The notes beneath the pieces are model-generated. The model saw only the letters and a program-made list of their open reading frames with translations, searched no databases and was not told where the DNA came from. A program made the position numbers and the translations under genes. From Synechococcus sp. ROS8604 (lineage in GTDB: Bacteria; Cyanobacteriota; Cyanobacteriia; PCC-6307; Cyanobiaceae), in assembly GCF_014279655.1 (NCBI RefSeq), contig NZ_CP047946.1, forward strand, positions 496,001 to 560,000: 64,000 nt of DNA, written 5' to 3'. Positions 49,966 through 58,573 of the stretch are shown here, piece by piece. The stretch's first letter is position 1; every line of letters starts with the position of its first letter.

Positions 49966-50427
49966 ATGCCGCTGCTGCTGTCTGGTCGTGGTTTCCGCCG
50001 TGAGCTGGAGTCGGCAGGTTGCATGGCTGTGTTTGCGCCCCTCGAAGGTGGTGCTGAAACGCGTTTATTGCGCCGATTGCGCGGAGCTGGATATCGCACG
50101 CAGCTTTCCTCTGCCCGCGGTCTGGGCGATCCAGAGGTGTTTTTATTCCAAAAACATGGAATTCGTCCGCCCCACCTCGGGCATCAAAGCGTTGGCCGCG
50201 GTGCCGCTGTGGGGGAGGTTCAGGAGGTGATGCCACTCCTTGGTGAAGCGATGTTGGGGACGAAGCCGGTTGCGTTATGGCTGCTTGAAGGCCAAGTCCT
50301 ATCGCGCTCAGAATTGTCAGCCCTGTGTGATTTGTGTTGTCGAGAGCCTCGTTTGAAAGTGGTGGTGGAAATGGGAGGCGCGCGAAGCCTTCGTTGGCAA
50401 CCCATGAATGAGCTTCTGAACAACTGA
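49966..50427 (+). CDS. ndhN: NAD(P)H-quinone oxidoreductase subunit N
   Basis: A subunit specific to the photosynthetic NDH-1 complex, which carries cyclic electron flow and respiration in thylakoids. From ATG 49966 the protein has 153 aa starting [15 protein letters not shown], with [37 protein letters not shown] and [13 protein letters not shown], as in NdhN. An in-frame start 14 codons upstream adds no homology. ldpA follows 8 nt later. Confidence 0.95.
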   Translation: MPLLLSGRGFRRELESAGCMAVFAPLEGGAETRLLRRLRGAGYRTQLSSARGLGDPEVFLFQKHGIRPPHLGHQSVGRGAAVGEVQEVMPLLGEAMLGTKPVALWLLEGQVLSRSELSALCDLCCREPRLKVVVEMGGARSLRWQPMNELLNN

Positions 50428-50435
50428 ATTCCACC

Positions 50436-51467
50436 GTGACCACTGCTCTGCAGAGAGTGGATCCCGGTGAGCTCGCTCTGGCGAATGGATCCTGGGTCAA
50501 GTTGATCTGCGGAGCCAGCAACCAAGATTTGGCCACGATCGGAGATCTTTGCGCGCTCTTCGCTGTTGCAGGCGTTCACTGCGTGGATGTGGCTGCAGAC
50601 GCTGCCGTTGTGCGTGCTGCTCGTGAGGGCCTCGACTGGGCCTGGGAGCGCACCAGACGACGCCCCTGGTTGATGGTGAGTGTGAGTGACGGACATGATG
50701 CCCATTTCCGCAAGGCGGTTTTTGATCCAGACCTGTGCCCCCCAGATTGCTCACGGCCTTGTGAGCGCGTGTGTCCAGCCGATGCCATCCGGGCAGGTGT
50801 CGGCGTTGATGAACGGCTTTGCTACGGGTGCGGTCGCTGTTGGCCGGCATGCCCGCCCCAAATCATTCAATCCTTGGATCGTCGGGTGGGCCTGCATGAC
50901 TTGGCTTCCCTTCTTCAATCCTTGCGTCCCGATGCTTTGGAAATACATACGGCGCCAGGGCGCATGCCTGCTTTTCAGGCAACATTGGAACAGGTTCGTC
51001 TTGCGGATGTCCCCCTGAGGCGGCTGTCAGTCAGTTGTGGACTGGAAGGCCATCACGTCACGGTGGAGTCGCTTTCCAGAGAACTGTGGCAGCGCCATCA
51101 AGCCTTGCGTGCGCACCAACAACGCCCGCTTTGGCAGCTTGATGGTCGTCCCATGAGCGGTGATCTTGGGGTTGGGACGGCCCGCGCCGCCGTTGGTTTG
51201 TGGGAGCGGCTTCAGCCCTTGGCGCCGCCTGGTCCCTTGCAGTTGGCTGGTGGGACCAATACAGCAACGGTTGGATTGCTGCCATCCCAAGGGGGAGCGA
51301 TGGGACCTGCTGGTGTTGCTTTTGGTGGGGTGGCGAGGGCGCTGGTGCAGCCCTTTTTTCAAGCGGCGCAAGACCGGGGATGTCGTTTGCGCGACTGGCC
51401 GGATGGCTGGGCTCAGTCTCTGCAAGCTGCTCGCCTGTTGATTGCTCCCTGGTTGCGGCGTAGCTGA
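50436..51467 (+). CDS. ldpA: Light-dependent-period protein LdpA, iron-sulfur
   Basis: LdpA is known in Synechococcus elongatus as a redox-sensing protein that adjusts circadian period to light. The 343-aa protein carries two ferredoxin-like [4Fe-4S] motifs: Cys101, 105, 109 and 113 (CPPDCSRPCERVC) and Cys129, 132, 135 and 139 (CYGCGRCWPAC). The N-terminal part (VKLICGASNQDLATIGDLC) matches the family. The start is GTG. It is cotranscribed with ndhN, placing a redox sensor behind a subunit of the plastoquinone-reducing complex. Confidence 0.9.
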   Translation: MTTALQRVDPGELALANGSWVKLICGASNQDLATIGDLCALFAVAGVHCVDVAADAAVVRAAREGLDWAWERTRRRPWLMVSVSDGHDAHFRKAVFDPDLCPPDCSRPCERVCPADAIRAGVGVDERLCYGCGRCWPACPPQIIQSLDRRVGLHDLASLLQSLRPDALEIHTAPGRMPAFQATLEQVRLADVPLRRLSVSCGLEGHHVTVESLSRELWQRHQALRAHQQRPLWQLDGRPMSGDLGVGTARAAVGLWERLQPLAPPGPLQLAGGTNTATVGLLPSQGGAMGPAGVAFGGVARALVQPFFQAAQDRGCRLRDWPDGWAQSLQAARLLIAPWLRRS

Positions 51468-51533
51468 TCGCACTCCAACCTCCTGTTCCTCTTGCTATGA
51501 CTGTTTTCGGTCCGATTGCTGGCCGGCTGAGCC

Positions 51534-53165
51534 ATGACGACCGAGCGCATTACCGACGACTTAAACCGACTCGTTTCTTTGCTTCCAGCAGAGCTTCAAG
51601 CCTCGTTGGCTTCCCCGGAGTCCAGAGACCAACTGCTCGAGGTGGTACTCGACCTTGGACGTGTTCCAGAAGCTCGATATTCAGGTGGGTCCACCCCCCT
51701 TGGAAGCAGCACCATTACGCGCGCCGATCTGCAGGCGATGGTGGAACGTCTCGGCCAGTTTGGCTCTGATAACAGGGCGGGCATTGAGCGAACCTTGCAT
51801 CGGATCAGTGCCATCCGTAACCGCCGAGGGGAGGTGGTGGGTTTGACCTGCCGCGTTGGTCGCGCGGTGTTCGGGACGGTGGCGATGGTGCGCGATCTTC
51901 TCGATAGCGGTGAGTCCTTGCTTCTGATGGGCCGGCCCGGGGTCGGGAAGACAACGGCTTTGCGCGAGATCGCTCGCGTTCTCTCCGATGATCTGGGGAA
52001 GCGTGTTGTGGTGATCGACACCAGCAATGAAATAGCGGGAGATGGCGATATCCCCCACCCTGCGATTGGTCGAGCGCGGCGCATGCAGGTGGCACGCCCA
52101 GAGCTTCAGCATCACGTGATGATCGAGGCCGTGGAAAACCACATGCCTGAGGTGATCGTGATTGACGAAATCGGCACCGAGTTGGAAGCGCGTGCAGCCC
52201 GCACGATCGCGGAACGGGGGGTGACTTTGGTGGCGACAGCGCACGGCAATGCCCTGTCCAACCTGATCAAAAATCCAACCCTGTGCGATCTCATTGGTGG
52301 CATTGAATCCGTCACCCTGGGCGACGATGAGGCGCGTCGTCGTCGCAGTCAGAAAACGGTGCTTGAGCGGGCGGCGGAACCGACGTTCTCAATGGCCGTT
52401 GAGATACATAGTCGTAGTTGCTGGGCCGTGTATCGAGAGGTGGGACGAGCGGTTGATACCTTGCTGCGCGGGCATGTCCCCAGCCCTGAAGAGCGGAAGA
52501 TGGCTTCCGATGGACGCGTTCTGCGCGTTGAACCCCAGGTGTCTCCCTCGCCCTTGCGTCGCCCTTTCTTGGCGCCGGTCCCGCTTCCAGATCCCGTTGA
52601 TCCAAACCCACATCAACCCGTGGAGATGAGGGCTGCACCGTCAGCGTTAAAAGAGGCTCAGGCGCCGTCAACGCTGCTTCAGGTTCTCTGTTGTGGCCTG
52701 AGCGAGCAACGGCTGGATGAAGCGGTTCGCCGACATGACTGGGCTGTGCAAGCGGTGGATGATCTCGTGCAGGCCGATGTGGTGCTGAGCGTTCGCCAAG
52801 GACTTGGCCGTCAACCTGAGCTGCGTCGTCAAGCGAGAGACGCAGGCGTTCCCATCTTGGTGATCAAATCCGACACCCTCCCTCAAGTGGAGAGGGCCTT
52901 GGAGCGTTTGTTGATGCGCCGTGATCATGGAGTGAGCGATCGAGACTCTGCGGACTCTGGTGATCAGTCCGATGCCTCTGCTGCTCTTGAGGAATGCCGT
53001 CGGGCCGTTGAGCAGGTGGTGGTTCCGCAAGGCCGTCCCGTGGAGCTGCTTCCCCGCAACGACGATGTGCGCCAAATGCAGGCAGAGCTCGTTACGCGCT
53101 ACCGCCTTCGTAGCGATGTGTATGGCACCAGTGGTCAGCGGCGACTGAGAGTGTTTCCACCTTGA
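51534..53165 (+). CDS. AAA-type ATPase with R3H-like C-terminus (Ycf45/SpoIIIAA-related)
   Basis: The 543-aa protein is related to plastid Ycf45 and the SpoIIIAA ATPase domain. Walker A GRPGVGKTT is at 133-141, Walker B-like VIVIDEIGTELEA and sensor ATAHGN follow. Residues about 340-385 are a proline-rich linker. The C-terminal 60 residues (485-543) align with the R3H domain, single-strand nucleic-acid binding, but the motif R-x3-H reads R513-QMQ-A517, so the key histidine is missing. The role in cyanobacteria is not settled. Confidence 0.85.
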   Translation: MTTERITDDLNRLVSLLPAELQASLASPESRDQLLEVVLDLGRVPEARYSGGSTPLGSSTITRADLQAMVERLGQFGSDNRAGIERTLHRISAIRNRRGEVVGLTCRVGRAVFGTVAMVRDLLDSGESLLLMGRPGVGKTTALREIARVLSDDLGKRVVVIDTSNEIAGDGDIPHPAIGRARRMQVARPELQHHVMIEAVENHMPEVIVIDEIGTELEARAARTIAERGVTLVATAHGNALSNLIKNPTLCDLIGGIESVTLGDDEARRRRSQKTVLERAAEPTFSMAVEIHSRSCWAVYREVGRAVDTLLRGHVPSPEERKMASDGRVLRVEPQVSPSPLRRPFLAPVPLPDPVDPNPHQPVEMRAAPSALKEAQAPSTLLQVLCCGLSEQRLDEAVRRHDWAVQAVDDLVQADVVLSVRQGLGRQPELRRQARDAGVPILVIKSDTLPQVERALERLLMRRDHGVSDRDSADSGDQSDASAALEECRRAVEQVVVPQGRPVELLPRNDDVRQMQAELVTRYRLRSDVYGTSGQRRLRVFPP

Positions 53166-53239
53166 ATCAGGGATTCGTTGTGAGAGGTGGATTGACGAAG
53201 GTCACTATGTTGTGGGTAACTATGTATGCACTAGCAGGG

Positions 53240-53256
53240 ACCACCAGTTTGGTGGT
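53240..53256 (+). other. Short hairpin between the ATPase gene and tRNA-Gln
   Basis: ACCACC pairs with GGTGGT around AGTTT, 16 nt before the tRNA. No T-run follows. It may mark the tRNA 5' processing region or stabilise the upstream mRNA end. TTGACG near 53192 could be a -35 box for the tRNA, but the spacing to a TAACTA hexamer is long. Confidence 0.35.
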
Positions 53257-53272
53257 GCTGAGCTGGGGTTAA

Positions 53273-53344
53273 TGGGCCGTCGCCAAGCGGTAAGGCAGCG
53301 GGTTTTGGTCTCGCCATTCCTAGGTTCGAATCCTAGCGGCCCAG
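53273..53344 (+). tRNA. tRNA-Gln (anticodon TTG)
   Basis: The cloverleaf has acceptor TGGGCCG/CGGCCCA, anticodon stem GCGGG/CTCGC around TTTTGGT (anticodon TTG, reading CAA/CAG), and T arm CTAGG-TTCGAAT-CCTAG. CCA is not encoded. The HAD hydrolase gene starts 16 nt past its 3' end. Confidence 0.95.
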
Positions 53345-53360
53345 TTTTTCCGGATTCCCG

Positions 53361-54125
53361 GTGTCACTACAGCCTCTCCTCGTTTTCGATTTCGACGGGG
53401 TGATCCTCGATGGGATGGACGAATATTGGTCGAGTTCCCGAGTAGCTTGCCGATCCTTGCTCCAGGGGGTGCTCCTGCCGGAGCACACACCGAACATTTT
53501 CCGTCAGTTGCGTCCATGGGTGCACCACGGCTGGGAGATGGTCCTGATCGCTGCCTTGCTTCAAGAGTCCGATGGACCGTTGCAGCGTCTTGGTGCTGAT
53601 GCTTTTGCCGCTGATTATGACCAGCAGCTCCAAGCCGGTCTCCATCGGTTTGGATGGAATCCATCGCTGCTTCAAGACTCCCTGGAACGCGTTCGTCGTC
53701 AGGCCGTGTCTGCTGATCGTTCCGGCTGGGTGGCATTGCATCAGCCGTTTGAGGGAGTGCCGGAGCGTTTGTCGCGCTTGGAGGAAGAGGGGGTGGCTTG
53801 GTCTGTGCTCACCACAAAAGGGCGTGATTTCACGGCCGAGTTGCTTGATGCTTTTCAGCTTCGACCCGTAAGGCTTGATGGCAGAGAGTCCGGGCCAAAG
53901 CCTGAGGTGTTGGTGCGATTGCGCCGTGAATGGGCGCTGAGGGGGTTTGTGGAAGATCGGCGGGCCACCCTTGAAGCGGTATTGGGGACTCCAGGGCTAG
54001 AGGGGCTGCAGTGCTTTTTGGCCGATTGGGGATACCTGCGTCCGGCGGACCGAGAGGGGTTGCCGGAAGGGCTTGATTTGCTTTCGGCCAGCCAATTTGC
54101 AGCCCCCTTGGCGATCTGGCCCTGA
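53361..54125 (+). CDS. HAD-family hydrolase
   Basis: A 254-aa phosphatase-like protein. Motif I is VFDFDGVILD with nucleophile Asp10 and acid Asp12; motif II threonine lies in WSVLTTKG; motif III/IV is GFVEDRRATLEAV, with Glu-Asp in place of the usual Asp-Asp. The helical cap occupies residues 18-95. The substrate cannot be told. Start is GTG at 53361, and no Shine-Dalgarno fits between it and tRNA-Gln, so the mRNA is probably released by tRNA processing and may be leaderless. recA follows after 153 nt. Confidence 0.75.
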   Translation: MSLQPLLVFDFDGVILDGMDEYWSSSRVACRSLLQGVLLPEHTPNIFRQLRPWVHHGWEMVLIAALLQESDGPLQRLGADAFAADYDQQLQAGLHRFGWNPSLLQDSLERVRRQAVSADRSGWVALHQPFEGVPERLSRLEEEGVAWSVLTTKGRDFTAELLDAFQLRPVRLDGRESGPKPEVLVRLRREWALRGFVEDRRATLEAVLGTPGLEGLQCFLADWGYLRPADREGLPEGLDLLSASQFAAPLAIWP

Positions 54126-54133
54126 TTCGATAA

Positions 54134-54147
54134 CGTACATGTGTACT
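54134..54147. promoter_or_regulatory. LexA-type SOS box upstream of recA
   Basis: The site CGTACATGTGTACT reads AGTACACATGTACG on the other strand, which fits the pattern RGTAC-N3-DGTWCB described for cyanobacterial LexA (recalled, not searched). It lies 132 nt before the recA ATG. A damage-controlled recA is thus likely, although some cyanobacterial LexA proteins do not regulate SOS. Confidence 0.6.
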
Positions 54148-54278
54148 AGGTGAGACAAGTGGCGTTGGTTGGGGCACTGGATGATCTGTCCAGTGTTGAG
54201 TCGACTTCAGTTTGCGGGTCTTCCGCCGGCTGAATCGGCGACCTGCGGCACCTGTTTGCTCCTTAACTGTTCATTGCT

Positions 54279-55427
54279 ATGCCAGCCGACGTGAAAGCCG
54301 CTCAGTCCTCCCAAGGCAATCCCCGTCCAGGGGAAAAGGACAAGGCCTTGGACCTTGTGCTCGGTCAAATCGAGCGAAATTTTGGGAAGGGTTCGATCAT
54401 GCGTTTGGGAGATGCCTCCCGAATGCGGGTGGAAACCATCTCCACGGGGGCTCTCACTCTGGATCTAGCCCTTGGTGGTGGGTACCCCAAGGGGCGAGTG
54501 GTGGAGGTTTATGGACCTGAAAGTTCAGGAAAAACCACGCTCACGCTTCATGCCATCGCTGAGGTGCAAAAGCGTGGAGGGGTGGCGGCCTTCGTCGATG
54601 CTGAGCACGCCCTTGATCCTGTCTATGCGGCTTCTCTCGGCGTTGACATCGAAAATCTGCTGGTCTCCCAGCCGGATACGGGTGAGATGGCGCTTGAGAT
54701 CGTCGATCAGTTGGTTCGCTCTGCTGCGGTCGACATTGTGGTGGTCGACTCGGTTGCCGCGCTGACACCTCGCGCTGAGATTGAGGGGGAAATGGGGGAT
54801 TTGGCTGTTGGAGCGCAAGCGCGCCTGATGAGCCAAGCCATGCGCAAGATCACTGGCAACATTGGCAAGTCAGGTTGCACCGTGATCTTCCTGAACCAGC
54901 TTCGCTTGAAGATCGGAGTGACCTACGGCAATCCCGAAACCACCACTGGTGGCAATGCACTGAAGTTTTACGCCTCGGTAAGACTTGATATTCGCCGGAT
55001 CCAAACTCTGAAGCGCGGCACTGAGGAGTACGGCATTCGGGCGAAGGTCAAGGTGGCGAAAAACAAGGTGGCACCTCCGTTTCGCATTGCTGAGTTCGAT
55101 ATTTTGTTTGGGCGTGGGATCAGCACGCTCGGATGTGTTCTCGATTTGGCCGAGGAAACGGGTGTGGTGACGCGCAAAGGGGCCTGGTACAGCTACGAGG
55201 GCGACAACATTGGCCAAGGTCGTGACAACACCATCGGCTGGCTCGAGCAAAACCCTGACGCCAAGGAGGCCATCGAAGTGCTTGTGCGTCAGAAGTTGAC
55301 CGAAGGATCGGAAGTGACGGCGAATTCGATGCGTCCTTTGGCTGCTGCGGCCCGCTCAGCTGCAGCCAAGCCTGCGGCGAAACCGGCTGACACGGATAAA
55401 AAGTCCGCTGTTGATGGGGCTGCTTAA
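54279..55427 (+). CDS. recA: Recombinase RecA
   Basis: RecA carries out homologous strand exchange and induces LexA self-cleavage. The 382-aa protein has Walker [10 protein letters not shown] at 79-87, the loop segments [14 protein letters not shown] and [16 protein letters not shown], and a C-terminal tail rich in Ala and Lys. The stop codon overlaps that of the convergent DUF1815 gene in TTAA, leaving no terminator between them. Confidence 0.98.
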   Translation: MPADVKAAQSSQGNPRPGEKDKALDLVLGQIERNFGKGSIMRLGDASRMRVETISTGALTLDLALGGGYPKGRVVEVYGPESSGKTTLTLHAIAEVQKRGGVAAFVDAEHALDPVYAASLGVDIENLLVSQPDTGEMALEIVDQLVRSAAVDIVVVDSVAALTPRAEIEGEMGDLAVGAQARLMSQAMRKITGNIGKSGCTVIFLNQLRLKIGVTYGNPETTTGGNALKFYASVRLDIRRIQTLKRGTEEYGIRAKVKVAKNKVAPPFRIAEFDILFGRGISTLGCVLDLAEETGVVTRKGAWYSYEGDNIGQGRDNTIGWLEQNPDAKEAIEVLVRQKLTEGSEVTANSMRPLAAAARSAAAKPAAKPADTDKKSAVDGAA

Positions 55428-55774
55428 CGGCTGACGGTTTCGGGAGTGCTGCCCGTGGTGGCGCGCTCCTGAATGGTGATAGCGATGCGTTGAAGCTCCT
55501 GAATGGCTTCAGCGCCCTCAAATTTCACGAGTTCTCGTCCATTGCGGGATTCAACCCAGCTGATCCCGAAGTCGGAGACAAGAAAACGCACGAGGTGTTG
55601 ATCACCGAGTTCGGCTACGAACGATGCGCCATGGCCGTCATGGCCTTGGCCGTCATCGCAGCCGTAGCAGGTGGCGACAATCCCTTGCTTTTGAAGACTT
55701 GAAGCAAGGGCATGAAGGCTCATGACCAAGTCTTGGACGACGGTGCGGTACTGATCGGCAAGGCGTAAAAACAT
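55424..55774 (-). CDS. DUF1815 family protein
   Basis: A 116-aa cyanobacterial protein starting [20 protein letters not shown], with [13 protein letters not shown] (two close cysteines) and [21 protein letters not shown]. The family is nearly limited to cyanobacteria and has no known role. It is convergent with recA with overlapping stops. A GTG directly before the ATG is also possible. Confidence 0.8.
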   Translation of the reverse strand: MFLRLADQYRTVVQDLVMSLHALASSLQKQGIVATCYGCDDGQGHDGHGASFVAELGDQHLVRFLVSDFGISWVESRNGRELVKFEGAEAIQELQRIAITIQERATTGSTPETVSR

Positions 55775-55865
55775 CACGGGTTCAGGAAACCTTTAGGAAC
55801 TCTAAAGGTTTTGAACGGGGGCTTTTGCTGAGCGCCTTCTGGTTGGGCGGCTTTCGGCTGAAGCG

Positions 55866-56105
55866 TTAGGGCATGTCTGCCAGGGTCCACCAGCCCGCCG
55901 CCGGTCCGATGAAGCGCACCACGATCCAAAACACCACCAGCCCCCCAATGCCGATCCAGGCTCCCCGGGTTGTGAGGGCAACAAATTGCTGGGATTGGCT
56001 GCGGGTTAACGGCAACCAAGCAACGATTCGCTCACTGTCCTTGGGGTCAGATTTGCGTTGCTTGGGAGGTAGTCCCTGGCTGTTGCGACGTCGAGCTTCT
56101 CCCAT
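55866..56105 (-). CDS. DUF2839 family small membrane protein
   Basis: A 79-aa protein starting MGEARRRNSQGLPPKQR, which is the family opening, followed by a charged stretch and one or two membrane segments (GAWIGIGGLVVFWIVVRFIG) and a short tail AGWWTLADMP. The function is unknown; members are cyanobacterial. A start 9 codons upstream is possible. It precedes DUF1815 on the same strand with a 91-nt gap. Confidence 0.75.
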   Translation of the reverse strand: MGEARRRNSQGLPPKQRKSDPKDSERIVAWLPLTRSQSQQFVALTTRGAWIGIGGLVVFWIVVRFIGPAAGWWTLADMP

Positions 56106-56146
56106 CGAGGCAGGCTGATTGGCAGATATCAAGACTAGAGAGGGTG

Positions 56147-57601
56147 TCAGTCCGGCAACAGCCGCTGGAGGGGAGACCAGGGTTCGAGGGCGCGCAGGAC
56201 CTGCTTGCCCCAGCTCCGTGCACGGACCCTCCCATCCAAAATGGCTAGCCGTCCGCCGCTCTGCCTTAAGGGCGCGATCGCTGGAACCAGCTTTGCTAGC
56301 GCTTCCGGCAGAAGTAAGTCACGGAACCAATCCCTTCCAAGCTTTTTCAACGATTCCACCCGAGCAGCCGTGAGCGGATCTTCCAAGCTGGAGACAGGAA
56401 GCAGGGCAACGATGAGCTGATCCAGAGCCGGTAGCTGGTTCTGATGGTTCATCCACCACGACCAACTGCAGCAGATCACTCCGTTGGCTTCCGGTGCTGT
56501 GCCTTGATGAATCACTCTGCTGCCAAATTCTCCAGCGAGTTCGCTGGTGAGTTTTTGCCTTAGCCCTGGATCGTCCAGGAGAACCAGGGTCAGTCCGCGA
56601 CGCCCAAGAATCAAGCGCCGACATTGATCGAGAAGATGCTCCGCATAGATCGCCGTATTCGGCAACGGTTGCCGTCTGGGGGCGAACAACTGCAGCGGTT
56701 CCGTGTGCATTCGATCGTGGAGTTGGATGTCCACCACGGCCCCTGACTCTGGCGTCCGTTCAGCGGTATGCCTGGGCCGCTCCAGGGATACACCATCCGT
56801 TTGCAGAAGAATCGAAGGGTGTTGTTCCAGCAGAGAACGAAGCGTTTGCAGCGGTTCTAGGGGTTGAAGCGTCCAAGTCCATTGCAGCAGGTTGTGGTCG
56901 AGATGCGCCCAGCTGGCCCATTGCGAACTCTGGAGCGTTAACAACTCAGTCCAGGGCTCTGGTGAAGACCCAAGCAAACCGATCAAGTCGCGCAGGCTCA
57001 CCAATGCGCTGCTTGGCATGGGCAGCTCGCAACTGGATCGGCTGGAGGCGGCGAACAATTGGCGGCTGAGGCGCTCGTGGAGGTCGAGGAGTGCAGGACC
57101 CGCTGCTGGGTAGGCCTGACGCAACCGATCCCAATCCTGGGTTGCGATGGTGAGCCCCATCGCTTGGCGCAGGTGGTGCGCCAACGATTCCGCTTCAGGA
57201 ATGATCAACTGATGCGAAGGTTTGAAGCCGCCTTGGCGGTGAACGTTGACCAGTTCGGCCGGAGAGAGCAGCCAGAGTTGTGGGCCGGGGGGAGCAGAGC
57301 TGCCACTCCAACAGGCAAGCCTTAGGCCACCCTGGCGAAGACGGGGCAGTTCCACTTGAAGGAAGCGTTGCCGTTGGCGTTCATCGAGCACCAGCACACA
57401 GTCTTCGGAATGCAGGCAAAGAGGAACGAGCAACCCCAGCCACCAGCGATCCCGCTCACCCGCAGATAACCGGATGCGGGTGCGATCTTGTCTGCGCAAG
57501 CTGCGACCGATCAGACGGCTAAGCGTCAGATGGTGCTCCCATGGCATCTCCTCGAGATGGAGAAGTTGCTTGAGCTGCTGATGGGCTTGGACTTCCAGCA
57601 T
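56147..57601 (-). CDS. DinG-like protein without helicase motifs
   Basis: The 484-aa protein aligns in order with DinG/XPD-type superfamily 2 helicases, but every catalytic site is altered. At the Walker A position (about 42-52) it reads RIRLSAGERDR with no GKT; at the DEAH position (131-140) QLIIPEAESL; the motif VI region (438-451) LVPAIAPLRQSGGR lacks the QGxGRxxR pattern. The C-terminus (DPLTAARVESLKKLGRDWFRD, LAILDGRVRARSWGKQ) keeps DinG-like spacing. The frame is intact and codon use normal, so it looks maintained as a non-enzymatic DNA-repair or binding protein. The assignment is by eye. Confidence 0.6.
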   Translation of the reverse strand: MLEVQAHQQLKQLLHLEEMPWEHHLTLSRLIGRSLRRQDRTRIRLSAGERDRWWLGLLVPLCLHSEDCVLVLDERQRQRFLQVELPRLRQGGLRLACWSGSSAPPGPQLWLLSPAELVNVHRQGGFKPSHQLIIPEAESLAHHLRQAMGLTIATQDWDRLRQAYPAAGPALLDLHERLSRQLFAASSRSSCELPMPSSALVSLRDLIGLLGSSPEPWTELLTLQSSQWASWAHLDHNLLQWTWTLQPLEPLQTLRSLLEQHPSILLQTDGVSLERPRHTAERTPESGAVVDIQLHDRMHTEPLQLFAPRRQPLPNTAIYAEHLLDQCRRLILGRRGLTLVLLDDPGLRQKLTSELAGEFGSRVIHQGTAPEANGVICCSWSWWMNHQNQLPALDQLIVALLPVSSLEDPLTAARVESLKKLGRDWFRDLLLPEALAKLVPAIAPLRQSGGRLAILDGRVRARSWGKQVLRALEPWSPLQRLLPD

Positions 57602-57667
57602 CCAAGGAGCCTAAGCAGTGCCCTGAATGGGTTTGGTTCATGCGGATCGATCGATCAACATGGGTGA

Positions 57668-58564
57668 ATGAGCGAAATCGATCCGATGGATCAGGGGCAA
57701 GCGGTGCAGCCGTGGTGGATCCAGCGCGTCGGCGTGGTGGGGATGGGCTTGATCGGTGGCTCGATCGCCCTTGACCTCAGCCAACAAGGGGTTGAGGTGC
57801 AAGGCCTGGTTCACCGTGAAGTCACCGCTGAACGGGCCCGCAGCAGAGGGCTTGCTCCACTGGTGAGCACGGATCCCAGCTGTCTTCAAGATTGCGACCT
57901 GGTGATCCTGGCCCTCCCCTTGGCCTTGTTGCTGGCACCGGAAGAGAGCCTGCTGAAGGCCCTCCCCGAGCAGGCGGTGGTCACTGATGTGGGCTCTGTG
58001 AAGGCAGAGGTCCTGGCGGTTTGGCGCGATCTTCATCCGCGCTTTGTGGGGAGTCATCCCATGGCGGGAACGGCTCAAGCGGGGGTTGATTCTGGTTTTC
58101 CAGGACTTTTTTGTGGCCGTCCTTGGGTGTCAACACCTGAGTCTGCGACGGATCCAGTGGCCCTTGAGCTGATCCACCAGTTGGCCTTGCGGCTCGGTAG
58201 TCATTGGCTGACAGCTGATGCGGCCCGTCATGACCAAGCCGTGGCGCTGATCTCCCATCTCCCCGTCATCGTGAGTGCTGCTTTATTGCGGGCGGTAGGA
58301 GAAGAACGGGATCCTGCTGTGCTGGATCTGGCGAGGACCTTGGCGTCGAGCGGTTTTGCCGATACGAGCCGAGTGGGGGGTGGCAACCCGGCTCTCGGGA
58401 CTGCCATGACGGCGCACAACACGCAGGCGGTGCTTCGCTCCTTAGCGGCTTATCGCTGGAGTTTGGAGCAGCTGGAAGAAGCGATTCTTGAGGGGCATTG
58501 GGCTCAGCTCGAGAAAGAGCTGGAAAAAACGCAGTCGCTACGACCGCAGTTCCTTTCTGAGTAG
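57668..58564 (+). CDS. tyrA: Prephenate/arogenate dehydrogenase
   Basis: The last or next to last step of tyrosine synthesis; cyanobacterial forms usually act on arogenate with NADP. The 298-aa protein has the Rossmann glycine motif GVVGMGLIGGSIALDL, VTDVGSVKAEVL, the SHPMAGTAQAGVD catalytic histidine region and ISHLPVIVSAALL. The C-terminal ACT domain of some bacterial forms is absent. It converges with crtD with only 9 nt between stops. Confidence 0.92.
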   Translation: MSEIDPMDQGQAVQPWWIQRVGVVGMGLIGGSIALDLSQQGVEVQGLVHREVTAERARSRGLAPLVSTDPSCLQDCDLVILALPLALLLAPEESLLKALPEQAVVTDVGSVKAEVLAVWRDLHPRFVGSHPMAGTAQAGVDSGFPGLFCGRPWVSTPESATDPVALELIHQLALRLGSHWLTADAARHDQAVALISHLPVIVSAALLRAVGEERDPAVLDLARTLASSGFADTSRVGGGNPALGTAMTAHNTQAVLRSLAAYRWSLEQLEEAILEGHWAQLEKELEKTQSLRPQFLSE

Positions 58565-58573
58565 CGGAGGGTT

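Noticed and set aside
49751-50230. A plus-strand frame overlapping the start of ndhN
   Set aside because: It begins at TTG, turns into cysteine-rich nonsense where it overlaps ndhN, and no domain is visible.
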